Shown: one piece after another, positions 11,331-21,524 of the stretch
Numbering within the stretch: position 1 is the first letter of the stretch
Layout of the letters: every line of letters starts with the position of its first letter
The notes under the pieces: generated by a model
What the model saw: only the letters and a program-made list of their open reading frames with translations
The model's database searches: none
What the model was told of the DNA's origin: nothing
Position numbers and translations under genes: made by a program
NCBI GenBank assembly: GCA_918807975.1
Contig: OU964924.1
Coordinates: 20,567,695-20,631,694 of the forward strand
Source: Aplidium turbinatum
Taxonomy: Eukaryota; Chordata; Ascidiacea; Aplousobranchia; Polyclinidae
DNA length: 64,000 bases
Direction: 5' to 3'

Positions 11331-13050
11331 CAGTGTTGGGCGCGATAACTCATTTTTCAGTTAAGCGATAACGATAATCGATAAACGAAAAATGCCTAAA
11401 GCGATAACGATAAACGATAAATCAAAAAAAAGTTAAGCGATAACGATAAACGATAAATTATCGCCGATAATGTCCGATAACGATAATAATTTTTTTCTCG
11501 ATTAGCGCTGCCCCATCCCATGCAGCTCGAACTGTTTTCATCAACATGACGAAAAATCGAACATAATATACTGTAAAGGGACAAAACTTTTTGTAAGTTT
11601 TGCATGAATAGAATCGCAACAGCGGCAGTAAGTATCAATCTTCAACCTCTTGATCCAGAATCAAACCACTGAGGTAACCGCCGTGCTTATAATTATACCT
11701 TCAGATACCAGTTGGATGCTTTTATCAATTGAGTTACACTGCCGCTTACGTGCAGTAGGCAAAACAATTAAATCAAATGAAAATACCATAAAAAATTCCA
11801 AACTTTGTATTTTGCTTTCTACGGGCTGTTTACAGCAAAGTCATCAATAATTGAAAAAATTCCAAAAAACGCAAAATTCTTGAAAATTTATCAGTAATCT
11901 TAAGCGTTATTGGTAGTAAAAATATGCATACTGTAAAATCCATCAAGCTTGTCAATATAGTCGTGTTTGTTCAAGAACAATAATAGGCCTATAATTATCG
12001 TAATTTACTGATAATTTCAGATAAATTTTTCTGTTTTCTTTGTGAACACCATCAAGCAATGGCAGAACGCTGAGTTGTTGAAATAAGAATTACAATATAT
12101 AGGCACTGTATTATTAGTGGGAATAAAAATATTTGATTGAGCGTTGGCTATGTTGCATTGGTAAATCATCGTCGTATTCAGGCTTACGCCAGGTGGTTGA
12201 AGATTTAGATTAAGTGGACGGGAAAGCAAGGAAGCCAATCTTCATGTCCACCTTCAGGCATGCCTTTAAGTGTCCTGCCCTTTCGATTGCCGTTCCAGCG
12301 CTCTCACCACTCGGCTATGCAGCATAGGTAAATGAGAAAGGTTATACTGTATTTAGCATAATTTTACCACGCAACTCGAACTCGATGCGCCTATTGTCAT
12401 GCAAAAACTACTACAAGATGCAAAAAGTGTGATGTCGGTCTGCATGTCAAATGCTTAAAGCAATATCATATTCTGCAATGACTTGTTTCAGTGATGGTGG
12501 CGCGAAAGACCATGTTTCCGATGTAAAAGCGGCCTCGTAATTGCGACACTTTCATATACCACTTGCCAAATTTTTTCGCTTCGCTTCAAAGGAATCTGTA
12601 CCGCCTGTGCGCTTACATTTTAATTGTAAAATTCACTCGCGATTGCCGATTGCAGCAAAACAACAAGAGACTTGTTGCATGCATTTCATTGCATTGCAAT
12701 TTCCAACTCTAAAAATTATTGTGTTGTCAGGGCCGTCGCTGCAGGGGGCGTGTCCCTCCCATGACAACGACCTGTGCACACACACTTCAGGCACTGAAGA
12801 AGAACTGGTTTTAATTTTAGTTTCATGAACTAGGTGGCTAGTAAAAATATTACTTTTCATTGTCTTTCCACTTGTGTGTTGATCCGAAATAAAATTTATC
12901 GGCGATTAATTATCGGCGATAATCAAATATTGCCTTTGGCGATAACGATAAACGATAACTGAAAAAATAATTAAGCGTTAACGATAAGCGATAAAAATTT
13001 ATCGCCGATAATTATCGCCGATAAATTATCGCCGATAATGCCCATCACTG
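11331..13050. mobile_element. hAT-type element with CGATAA subterminal tandem repeats
   Basis: 1720 bp with ends CAGTGTTGGGCG / CGCCGATAATGCCCATCACTG-like and perfect 8-bp duplications attatagc (11323-11330, 13051-13058). Both ends carry ~100-150 bases of tandem GCGATAACGATAA-type repeats in opposite orientation, probably an array of transposase binding sites. No transposase frame was recognised, so it looks non-autonomous. It contains a SINE at 12165-12325. Confidence 0.85.
12165..12325 (-). repeat. tRNA-derived SINE, internally deleted copy
   Basis: On the minus strand, a tRNA-like head (agccgagtggtgagagc, A-box) is followed directly by body sequence (aaaggcatgcctgaaggtgg ... agtccacttaatctaaatc region). 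It is closely similar to the copy at 27012-27224. The B-box segment present in the other copy is missing here, so this copy should not be transcribed by Pol III. Confidence 0.75.
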
Positions 13051-13763
13051 ATTATAGCCTACCCTAATCTTTGAACATGGCGAAAGACTTATTCAGCATT
13101 GCTTTCGATATGTTTCTTTCAACTAATTCATCTATTTTAAACTGTTTGGTTTGGTGGCCGTGCTTAACTTTACTTTCATGGACGTATGCTTTAAATTTAC
13201 ATCGCATGCACGTTTTAAACTTTTGTGGTCTTGCCGCCGTTTCCTTTTGTTGGTTTGTTCCCGTAAACTATCAGTAACTTTTTCATTGCTGTTTTTTTCC
13301 GACAAAGAAAAATAAATTGAATTGAATGTTGTTTTCCAAATCGTACACATATAAATGAAGAATAAAGCTACTTTCTTAGGTTTTAGGGGGGGCGATCGCC
13401 CCAATCGCCCCCCTCTGGATCGGCCCCTGCATGGCCTGGAGTAAGGAATACTGAGTTACAGAAAAAAATTCAATTTGTCTGTTTAAACGTCTGAAGCTGA
13501 GTGATCAGTCAATATAGGTCTTCATGTATTTGTGATTGTTAAGACTTTGCTTCACAACACTTCCATTTATGGCACAACAAACAAAGTCCATTCAATAGAA
13601 ATGTAATGCAACATTATTTTGGGGGGTTTCTCAATGTTCATTTGCGCAAAGTCACTTTGCTTAAGATCTTGCGCATCTCCTTTCGAAATGGTTTCAACCT
13701 CCACAAATAAAGAAAAATGTTAACAGCGCTGTTGGCATGAGAGAGCAATATTGCTACGTCGAA

Positions 13764-16053
13764 CAGTAGCGCACCCAGAAAAAATTTAGGGGGGGGCTAA
13801 TTCAGAAATGTCGGCCGAGTGATTTGCAACAATAGTGACAGTAGACCAATGCCAATCCCTTTGATTAATATTTAAAGGCACTCACGGCCCACAACCCACC
13901 GGTTGCCGATACATCAGGATTCGTTCTCTCAATCAGGTTAGAAGTTGGCCTAGTGAACCCCAAGCTATTAGAACCATCAACACTCTCATCCCTACGTCCA
14001 CTCTCGCAATCTTCTATAGATCTCGACTTTTTGTCATGTAGGCCTATGACAAGATAAAATTAATTTTTCGTTGCCAACACAGATAAGTGCAAAACCAACC
14101 ACTAGCACGAAAACAGTTTGAAACAAAACACTAATTTTGTAAACAGTAGGCTAAGTTTGATGTGGACGATTTTCCTATTTACAAAACATTCAAAGTTAGT
14201 TCGTATTTTCAACTAAAGTCCCAGATGCCTTCGTATCTCTGCTCAAATGTCGTAGACCTATACAATTTTACATGTCCGTGTGATTCGGCATTGACGTATG
14301 ACGGTATGGTACATCGGTATGTCCAGTTGTCCACCAGACATTTGACCACGAGAGTACGGGAACATCTGAACTTTAGGAAGTTAAAGAAAGGTGCCATTAA
14401 AGACCATATCATGGAGTGTTCTTTTTGCACAGACCAAAATTCTCTGCTGACTCATACATAATTTTACGCAAAGGCAAATCCCAATTTGACACGAAAATTC
14501 AGGAAGCACTGTTAACGCTATACGCTACAACCCAAATTTAAACAAATAATTATTTGCTGGAGGCGAGTCCATTCTCCTCAACATTTACTTGATGTATCAC
14601 GTTCCCCGTGGTGCAAATTTTTTTGTAGTTATTTATGTAGTTGCCTTTTTCTAATGTAAATTTACCTTCAAGAAGTTGAAATTTATTGCATTTTTTAATT
14701 ATTTTCAAATTCTTGATTAGGGCTTAAAATTAAGCCGAAAACGTTCGACTGTTAAAACTATTTGTAAATATGTAAAATATATTGTTATAATGCTCGGCCC
14801 TGTTGTATTGTTGTGTCTTATTCATATCTAACCTACAGCGACGTTCGGTGGGTTAAACCGTTGGGAAAGCAACTTGGAAATATGCTGCAGCAAGGTAGTA
14901 GGCACGAAGGGCGTAACCGTCGGGCGAAGCCCGAAGGCGTGTTGCCGAAGGCAACAGTTCCAGCGGGGGGTCTGGGGGACCTCCCTCAGAAATTTTTGAA
15001 AAACACTTCCAATTTGGTGCGCTCTGAGAGCATTTCCAAAACAAATCAAAAATAAAAATCTGTCAAATTGTGCTTCGCCTAAGTCGTGATCATACATCCA
15101 TTTAATGTTTAGAAGTCATGAACAATCTTAATTTTAACGTTGCAGGACCAAAATCCTGTGGTAGACATGGAATAATAGTTGTCTAAATATTTAATTCGTC
15201 ATGAATGTTCATTCTCAGATATTCAGTTAGGCGTACACTACAAAAACTAACACTTAGACCTAAACATTACAACCGCAACCAATTTGTACAAAAAGCTGGA
15301 TAAGTTTGCCTCCTGCGTATAGAAGCTTAACGAACTAAATATTGCACCCGCACCTGAACGTTCATTGGCGAAGTAACGTTATATCAACGCTGTAAAAAGG
15401 GCAAAGGCATGACTATGAAAGCTAGTAGGCTAAAGTACATGGCAAGGAGATATCAAAAAACAGTAACAATCTTTTCGGCATTATGATGCTGTGCTGTGTA
15501 CCGTGACGAGAGACCATTCTGACGAGTTAGTCTAGCGAATGTACGCATTGACGTCACTGGGAAAGCATCTCTAACCATAACACATCTGATTGGCTAAGCA
15601 GCTGGCGACGTTTTGCAAAACGGGTGAGGATTGGATAAAACGAAGGCGTTTTTTGACATTTTTGAACCTGGAGAAAGCAACTTTGATAGTTGCTTTCCTG
15701 GAGCCTCAGTGGTTGTTTCTGACAGGAGCGTTTGCGTTAATTGGCATTTCTAGGCAAGACATGCGGTTTGGTGAGGACTTAGACTACTCACAAGCGTTAC
15801 GAGTAATTCTAGTCACGAATACAGTAATTTTCAAGTTAAAATAGACGTGATAAAAATAATAAGAAGTTAAACCTAGAATTCAGTCATTATATTTTGCATA
15901 GTTTTCGCTCAGGTAAGCACTGCTTTCCTTCACCGATCGTCACTGCTAACCTGTAAGCAAAAGGTATACATATTGAACATACAAAAACTTTATTTTTTGT
16001 GGCGAGTTTGGGGGGGCTTGAGCCCCCTTAGCCCCATGCTGGGTGCGCTACTG
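13764..16053. mobile_element. hAT element inside a GPCR exon
   Basis: 2290 bp with 15-bp inverted ends CAGTAGCGCACCCAG / CTGGGTGCGCTACTG and perfect 8-bp duplications acgtcgaa (13756-13763, 16054-16061). It has G-rich subterminal runs (AGGGGGGGGCTAA; GGGGGGGCTTGAGCC). It holds a GIY-YIG retroelement fragment (14162-14600) and a module at 14900-15050 (GGGGGTCTGGGGGACCTCCC then GCTCTGAGAGCATTTCC) that recurs at 10310-10380 and 27390-27470. No intact transposase. Confidence 0.9.
14162..14600 (+). pseudogene. GIY-YIG endonuclease fragment of a Penelope-like retroelement
   Basis: An open frame to 14461 encodes NVVDLYNFTCPCDSALTYDG, then RHLTTRVREHLNFRKLKKGA and IKDHIMECSFC. Penelope-like elements end with such a GIY-YIG domain (YxG...RxLxxRxxEH...HxxxC). 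The next ~100 bases continue the family pattern in another frame (KSQFDTKIQEALL). The RT part is absent. The tail near 14720-14745 has GCTTAAAATTAAGCCGAAAA, a short inverted repeat. Assigning it to Penelope-like elements rather than to another GIY-YIG-bearing retroelement is likely but not proven. Confidence 0.6.
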
Positions 16054-16067
16054 ACGTCGAACAGCCA

Positions 16068-16439
16068 GGTAGGCACTTTAACATCACCCACTCGTCGAAG
16101 AGTGCCTGCTTTTCAATGTGAAATTGCTTTGTGTTTTAGTCACAATTTTCCTTATAAACTCCATTGATTGCAGTCATTAAGATCCTTCTTGCACTCAGTT
16201 CAGTTGTAGAAGAAAAAAATAGTATTAGCAGAGGGTGGGAATCGAACCCACGAAATCGAAATTACTACCCCTCTGCTCTAACCATTAGGCAACGCTGGTT
16301 GTAGCGAAGCATTCAGTTAAGTTTCTTTGTATCAAAATTTTTCGATCAGAATATCACGTGTCGAGTCACATGACTGAAATCAGCTGAATCGCGAGTAGGC
16401 TACACTTTTCGACGAGTGGGTAATGTTAAAGTGCCTACC
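16068..16439. mobile_element. MITE with 9-bp target duplication (Mutator-like), second hit in the GPCR exon
   Basis: 372 bp with inverted ends GGTAGGCACTTTAACATC / GTTAAAGTGCCTACC extending about 30 bases (ACCCACTCGTCGAA). Flanked by gaacagcca (16059-16067) and gaacaacca (16440-16448), 8 of 9 identical. A 9-bp duplication is typical of the Mutator superfamily. It contains a tRNA-like sequence. Confidence 0.75.
16228..16301 (-). repeat. tRNA-like sequence (tRNA-derived SINE head or tRNA relic)
   Basis: The minus strand has a perfect T-arm (GTGGG-TTCGATT-CCCAC) and an A-box-like CCTAATGGTTAGAGC. The 5' and 3' acceptor strands do not pair, so it is not a working tRNA. A T-run follows about 12 bases downstream on the minus strand. 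Confidence 0.6.
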
Positions 16440-16573
16440 GAACAACCAGGTTGGAATTTGTAACCAAGCATTGCCAAACCTAAAATGAAAGTATCAATCA
16501 ACAACATGGTTTTGTTGAGTTAACTTTATTGTATAGGCCTACACATTTGGTTCGTTGGTTAGAATTTTTATCT

Positions 16574-16870
16574 TCAGACTGAGAAAGCTTCTGAGAGCTT
16601 AATCCTGGCAGTTCCGTATACTTGCAGAGGCTTTAAATCACTGACGCAGAGCCGGTCATCGAGATTGACAAAGTGAAGTTTTTTTTCTTGTTGTTGAAGT
16701 GTGTGTGTTATTTCATCCATTAAATGCTGCTGATGGAGAGCAGTTTTTAATACGTCTATGCGTTGCACAATTGCATATCGCGCGAGTTGAACCAACGCTG
16801 CTTGATCTTGCAGTTTCTTCGTAGGCTGCATATAGTTATGTGCAAATTGCAAAACCAACTGAGCTATCAA
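16574..16870 (-). CDS. Unidentified short frame X1 (duplicated at 19.2 kb)
   Basis: Minus-strand open frame ending in TGA at 16574. The C-terminal ~85 residues (LQDQAALVQLARYAIVQRID ... KLHFVNLDDRLCVSDLKPLQ) are Gln- and Leu-rich and probably helical. No domain is recognised. The reason to list it is a homologous segment at 19230-19505 on the same strand: similarity begins near the residues DQAALV, covers the whole tail and continues past the stop (AACCAACGAACC against AACCAACCAACC). It may be one exon of a duplicated host gene; a possible acceptor (GCAAG) precedes the conserved part. It could equally be an unknown repeat. Confidence 0.3.
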   Translation of the reverse strand: MIAQLVLQFAHNYMQPTKKLQDQAALVQLARYAIVQRIDVLKTALHQQHLMDEITHTLQQQEKKLHFVNLDDRLCVSDLKPLQVYGTARIKLSEAFSV

Positions 16871-17996
16871 GCCAGATATTATCTTTTCAACAATATTAAT
16901 TGGTTTAGAAAAGTAAAGATATGTTTAAACTGCCCGTTATCGAAATTTTAGAAGCGGTTCACTTAGCCTACTTTTTTACAAAACATTTTCTTAGGCTTAC
17001 TAATGAAATTTTACCAAGAAAGATAACTTGCAGATTGAAAAAAACAACACCTAGAATAATCTTGTTGTCCTCTACTTTTGTATTAATTTGTCGTAAGCAT
17101 GCTAAAATCACACTAACGACTGCTAAAAATCCACTAAAGAATCCTTACACATTATTATGTGTATGTGTGTAGTAGGCTGTGCCAAAAAATGGCGAGGTTC
17201 ATAGGTTTTTCCTTAACTTTCTGAAAATTTGTAGTGTACTTTTTCAAACACAAACGTGAAAAAAAAATTGAAAATAATGACGTCACATGGTCGCGCTGGG
17301 CGTTTCTATGACCCATTTTCATAAAAATTGTTATATTTCGAAAACCACTGGAGATAAAAAGATGAACTTTACATCAAAAGCTGCAGAAGTGGTATATTTA
17401 TATCTGCTCTAAGAACACTTTTTATTCTAGGACTACTTGAAAAATATTTATAAGCAAAAAACTCAATTTTACTATTTTTTTGTAGTAGGAGAGATGCAGG
17501 ACCTATTAGACATTTTTTTCTTTTTTGCTCTCATTTCTTCAGTTTATATTAAAATAAGACAAAATTTTTAAAGAATACGGCCAAGGTCAATGTTTATTGA
17601 CTGTGTAAATATCTTGACAATCGAATTTATTTTTGTGAAGTTAAAGCTTATACAAACTTTTTTGAAGAGTGTATATAATCTCGGCAAAGTTCCTCATCGT
17701 TGCTTCCAATGCGACATGCCTTTTTGCACAACACGTTGAAACTATGTAGGCTATGTTATTGCCATTCATGACATGTAGCCTATAGTTGAGAAGGAGCGAT
17801 CTTCCTGGCGTCAGCACTACCTGACTGCTCACGACAGAACAGCGAGCATTGTGTTTCGCTAAACTGAATTTTTCATAACTCCAAGATCATTCGACGTGTG
17901 TTGATCCAGAATTGTGGCACATTTCATTTTGAATCTTGAAAAATCAAATTTACTTTTCTTACATTGTCTCGACATTGCCAGACTCAAGTTAAACAA
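16871..17996. other. GPCR copy 2 intron region, no gene seen
   Basis: AT-rich. A short TGTGTATGTGTGT run lies near 17158-17170. No transposon ends or coding similarity were recognised. Confidence 0.35.
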
Positions 17997-18433
17997 CCCA
18001 GACAGAAAAACCCATCATTTTTACATTGATTCAACGTCTGAAAAATGACGGGTTTTGCTATCTGGGAAATTTAGCAAAAAGCAGGCAGCCCAGGCAGAAA
18101 AGTTGGCTTTTATATCGTTTCAACGTTTTGCTACATTGAAAAATATCAAAAAAAAAGTTTTTTTTTCTTCTGATTCTAAAACATTTTGGCAGGTTGAAAT
18201 GATATGAAACGCCTGACAAAACAGCTGACTGGAAGTCGTGTTACCTATACTTCTAACCCAGCCAGTAAATCAACCACTTTCAACAATGATTCGACGTCTG
18301 CAGACATTAAATAAATGTAAAAAGGACCAATTTTGCTGCCTGGGAAAGAATGTGATAAACTAGAGTTATTTCAACCAAAAAATCAATCTGCCAACGTTGA
18401 ATCAATGTGAAAAAAATGATTTGCTGGCTGGGA
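17997..18433. repeat. Cluster of divergent palindromic CCCAGNCAG...CTGNCTGGG units
   Basis: About four units of 50-100 bp, at 17997-18065, ~18085-18200, 18257-18344 and ~18385-18433. Each is bounded by CCCAG(A/C)CAG and/or CTG(T/C/G)CTGGG, with a core like TTGATTCAACGTCTG. A fifth unit is at 22121-22200. They look like a small foldback/MITE family that inserts near itself. Confidence 0.6.
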
Positions 18434-18955
18434 TCGCTACAACTAATTTATGCTTTCATTCATCTTGATTTGTCATGAGAGATACTACGATGCTAAGCAG
18501 CCATGACCACCTGCGGAGAAGCAATTCATCACAATAACCTCAAAACCGCTTGATGTAGTATGAATATGAAAAATACTGCATTTATTATAAGAAAAAATAA
18601 TTTGTTTTAAAGTATTTTTTTGAATGTTCACAAATCATCAAAATTAAAATTCGAACAAAAAAAAATCGGACATAAAATGACTAAATGCCAGCAAAATTCG
18701 CTTTTCTGCAACATATGTTTTCAGAATACACAAACTAAGCATTTATTTCGAAAACAAATAATTACAATACAAAATAAAAGCATTTGGCTATGTGCATGCC
18801 AATTTTTTTAAATGTGCGATATTTAGCGGCTGAGTTATAAGCCATTAATCAGGGCGTGGTCAAACGGCCACGTCTCGTGCTTTTCGCGTGTCTTTGACTT
18901 TGAAACGAATACCAGATAGGGTTAAAATTGCATCTATCGCAGAACGCAACTGTAC

Positions 18956-19121
18956 CTTGTTATAGTATTCAATGTAAGCTATGAATTGGCAACCAGCAGA
19001 CAGAAAAGCGATAGCCTAACTATTAGGTACTCCAAGTGCACTAGCAATTCGGATTTCCTTTTTTTGTCGTAGAATATGTTTTTCTTTCGCTCGTTGCTTC
19101 GTGGCTGAGATTACTTCTGTA
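18956..19121 (-). pseudogene. Adenosine-receptor-like GPCR ICL3-TM6 exon, copy 2 (broken)
   Basis: Homologous to 3939-4082 over its whole length, with the same acceptor (TCTCAG before TACAGAAG) and a donor GT at 18954-18955. It encodes QKKEIRIASALG; a 15-base insertion (19011-19025) then brings in a TAG stop, followed by decayed TM6 (CTGGTTGCCAATTC = WLPI) with further small indels. With the twice-interrupted TM7 exon, copy 2 is clearly a pseudogene. The inserted bases (cctaatagttaggct) are a near palindrome. Confidence 0.72.
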
Positions 19122-19229
19122 CTGAGACTAAAGAGTATTAGGTGAGATGTTGGCTGCAATGACGTAATACGCAAGATTATCCTGCTTGTAGCGTTTTACG
19201 ACAATAAGTAATTCCCGAAACATCATCTG

Positions 19230-19505
19230 GTTGGTTGGTTAATTTTGAATCTTTATTCTCGGACTGACAAAGCCTTGATAGGTTATTCCTGGTAGTTTCG
19301 CATACTTGTAAAAGCTCTTGACGCAGGGCCGGTTACCGAGATTGGCAGAGTGAAGTTTTCCGATTGTTGAAGTGTTGTTGCCGGGGAATCATTCCATTCG
19401 CTAGGTGCCGCTGAATGGAGAACAGTCCTGAAATGCGTTGCTCAAGCGCACACTCCAAGAGTCGAACCAGCGCCGCGTGATCTTGAGGCGGACCATCTAA
19501 ATCTA
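19230..19505 (-). pseudogene. Unidentified sequence X2, homologue of 16574-16870
   Basis: The minus strand encodes PQDHAALVRLLECALEQRIS, aligning with LQDQAALVQLARYAIVQRID of X1. The frame then shifts near 19360, and the tail (KLHSANLGNRPCVK) continues in another frame. It lies 2.6 kb from X1 in the same orientation. Function unknown. Confidence 0.4.
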
Positions 19506-19851
19506 TTCAACTCAAAGACGAGCAAAGATATACAAAGTAGTGCAGAGAGTTGCAGAACGCCTATTCATGAGTAAATGACATTATATAAACATAGCCGTAC
19601 GAGCTAGGGGGAGGCAAATGCGCTTTCTGTTGTCAAAATATTTCAGAAAACTATGCTTAAAAAATCATAAACTGTCTTAATTAGAAAAATCAAAACTTGC
19701 ATAAAGTATGTAGCCTAGCCTACAGCAAAATTTTCATTTGCGCGCTGATATTAACACGTTGTATAGATAGTGAGGGAGTAGGCCTATGTTTGTTGATTCA
19801 AGTAACTGTAACAGGTTGATTTGGGCAGCAAAAAGCCATAAAATATGAAAT
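19506..19851. other. Unannotated spacer
   Basis: AT-rich, no coding or repeat signal that I can support. Confidence 0.35.
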
Positions 19852-20788
19852 TACAAACTGGGTTAATCCGGATTCGATTTGACCGGCGATTCCATCCGGA
19901 TTAGGCGAAGATCCGGATTAACACTTTGCTCCTCAAAGGGAGGCCAGATTTGGCCCCCCCCTCATATTTCCTTTAATTATTTGAAGCACAGTAACGCCAT
20001 GCACTTGGTTTTTCTTGACTTTTCCTAAAATTGCCAGGCGGATCTGATGATATTAAATTTGATGCTAAAAGTTGTGTAGTTTTCTTGTAAATTCAAGATT
20101 TTGGTGAATTTTTGCTATTTCTAGCTAACTTCCAGCAAAGCGTGAAATGGATTACATTGCGATAACAAGCCATAAGCTCATAATTGCTTCGTGCATCGAT
20201 ATGCGCGAGCAGAGAGAAACATCCTCTTGCTTTCCTTTGTTTGGTTTGACCTCAATAATACAAAGCGCGTTATTTCTTATGCTACAAAGAAAAGCCAGTG
20301 ATCGCAAAGCTGTTAATTAGAAACAATAATAGCAAGCTTTTTTGCGTTATCAGCACTACAAAGAAGAATAGCAATCCACGATCAAAATAGTAGGCTATGG
20401 AGGCCACAAACTAGTCAAAACAGTTGTTTCAAGCAGATAATATTCATTGACGAATAAAAAACGTTACAATAAGAAATCTTCTCTTGGATAAAGACACGAA
20501 AACCTGGTTTCGAAATAAACGTTCAATGGAAATGCTCTTATTGACAAAACTTGCAATTGAGGAAATGTATCACTGCAAATGCTTTTGGGAGAAGCCGGAG
20601 AAATAGCGTTTTTGCAAACAGTAATTGTGAGATACACTCAAAATTATGAGATAGGCTCCATTTACACGTAGCAGCTAACTCGATGGCGTCCCTTCACTGC
20701 TTTATGTCGCCTACTTGTTGTTATGTCCTGTATTTTTGTTTCACAGTGCACTGTGTTTTGTTCCAAAGAGCGCAAAATAAAGATGATA

Positions 20789-20892
20789 ATGCCTCATCTA
20801 CATTACAAAATATTTTGTAATGTAGGCCTACAAACAAAATGTACAATGTACACAATGTACATTACAAAATATTTTGTACTGTAGACGAGGCA
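20789..20892. repeat. Nested palindromes around TACAAAATATTTTGTA
   Basis: 20798-20825 is a perfect 28-base palindrome (ctacattacaaaat and its reverse complement, no loop). An outer inverted repeat joins atgcctcatctac (20789) with gtagacgaggcat (20892). It is probably a tiny foldback insertion inside the 19.9-23.9 kb element. Confidence 0.75.
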
Positions 20893-21116
20893 TAAATTTA
20901 GGCGTCACATAAGACAAACAACAAATCAGCTTTCTTCATCATTGATTCAACATCTGAATACGTTGCGCCAATGTATAAGAGGCCGGCTATTGTGAAGACC
21001 CGCCATTTATAAACGATCCGATTATACCAAAAGTGGGACAAACTAGTGGATCAAAGAATGAATAAATAATGCTGAGAAAACTAAATCTAAGTGACGAACA
21101 ATACCGATGTCTTCAT

Positions 21117-21524
21117 TTATCTTGGAAAAATGCTGCCTAAACTTATCAACAAAAAATACAGTAAATAACGGCAAGGATCCCGAAAGCAGAATTTGCTCGA
21201 CTTTGGCATGAATTTAGTCAGACATCTACAGTAATAATTCCACACATACAATAACGGGCTCTCAACTGCTGTAAGATACATAATAATCAACCTGGTTCTG
21301 GGCGATTTGTGTAACAGTTTAGGGGAAGACACTACTTGAAATGATGCACCACACAAAAGATTTTCAATGAAGACTGAGTCTAAAAACCGATGTGGATAGT
21401 GCTGCACAATAACTTCAAGTTTAGGACAGAAGAGGCACAAAATATCACGATAAAAATAAAGACCTTGTGGGAAATTTTCGAGAATCATAACACGATGCAA
21501 ATACCATAAACGCTTAGTTTGCAT
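21117..21524 (-). CDS. Unidentified 135-codon frame
   Basis: The longest frame in the surrounding element. It encodes YFYRDILCLFCPKLEVIVQH and VVSSPKLLHKSPRTRLI, rich in Leu, Phe, Tyr and Cys. No zinc-finger spacing, catalytic triad or clear membrane segment can be assigned. It may be a spurious AT-rich frame. Confidence 0.15.
   Translation of the reverse strand: MQTKRLWYLHRVMILENFPQGLYFYRDILCLFCPKLEVIVQHYPHRFLDSVFIENLLCGASFQVVSSPKLLHKSPRTRLIIMYLTAVESPLLYVWNYYCRCLTKFMPKSSKFCFRDPCRYLLYFLLISLGSIFPR

Larger units (their letters stand above)
10246..13429 (-). mobile_element. hAT (Tip100/ZMYM-like) element, decayed, with nested insertion
   Basis: Inverted ends CAGGGGCGGATCCAG / CTGGATCGGCCCCTG with a GGGGGGGCGAT subterminal motif. 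Flanked by 8-bp duplications differing at one base (catggact 10238-10245, catggcct 13430-13437). The minus strand keeps pieces of the transposase. Interrupted by the element at 11331-13050. Confidence 0.88.
13638..16479 (-). pseudogene. Adenosine-receptor-like GPCR terminal exon, copy 2, split by two transposons
   Basis: Minus-strand exon homologous to 2498-2660. Coding pieces are at 16440-16479 and 13638-13763. Together they cover FGNAWLQIPTWLF and DVAILLSHANSAVNIFLYLW, then RLKPFRKEMRKILSKVTLRK and a stop (13638-13640). The acceptor (TTTTAG) is at 16480-16481. The exon is interrupted by a hAT element (13764-16053) and a MITE (16068-16439), each with its target duplication, so it cannot encode a receptor. 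NPxxY again lacks its proline (N-I-F-L-Y), as in copy 1, which suggests a real feature of this receptor group rather than decay. Confidence 0.78.

Noticed and set aside
16228-16301. Functional tRNA gene on the minus strand
   Set aside because: The T-arm is perfect, but the acceptor stem strands do not pair and the anticodon arm cannot be drawn convincingly; better explained as a tRNA-derived repeat inside a MITE.
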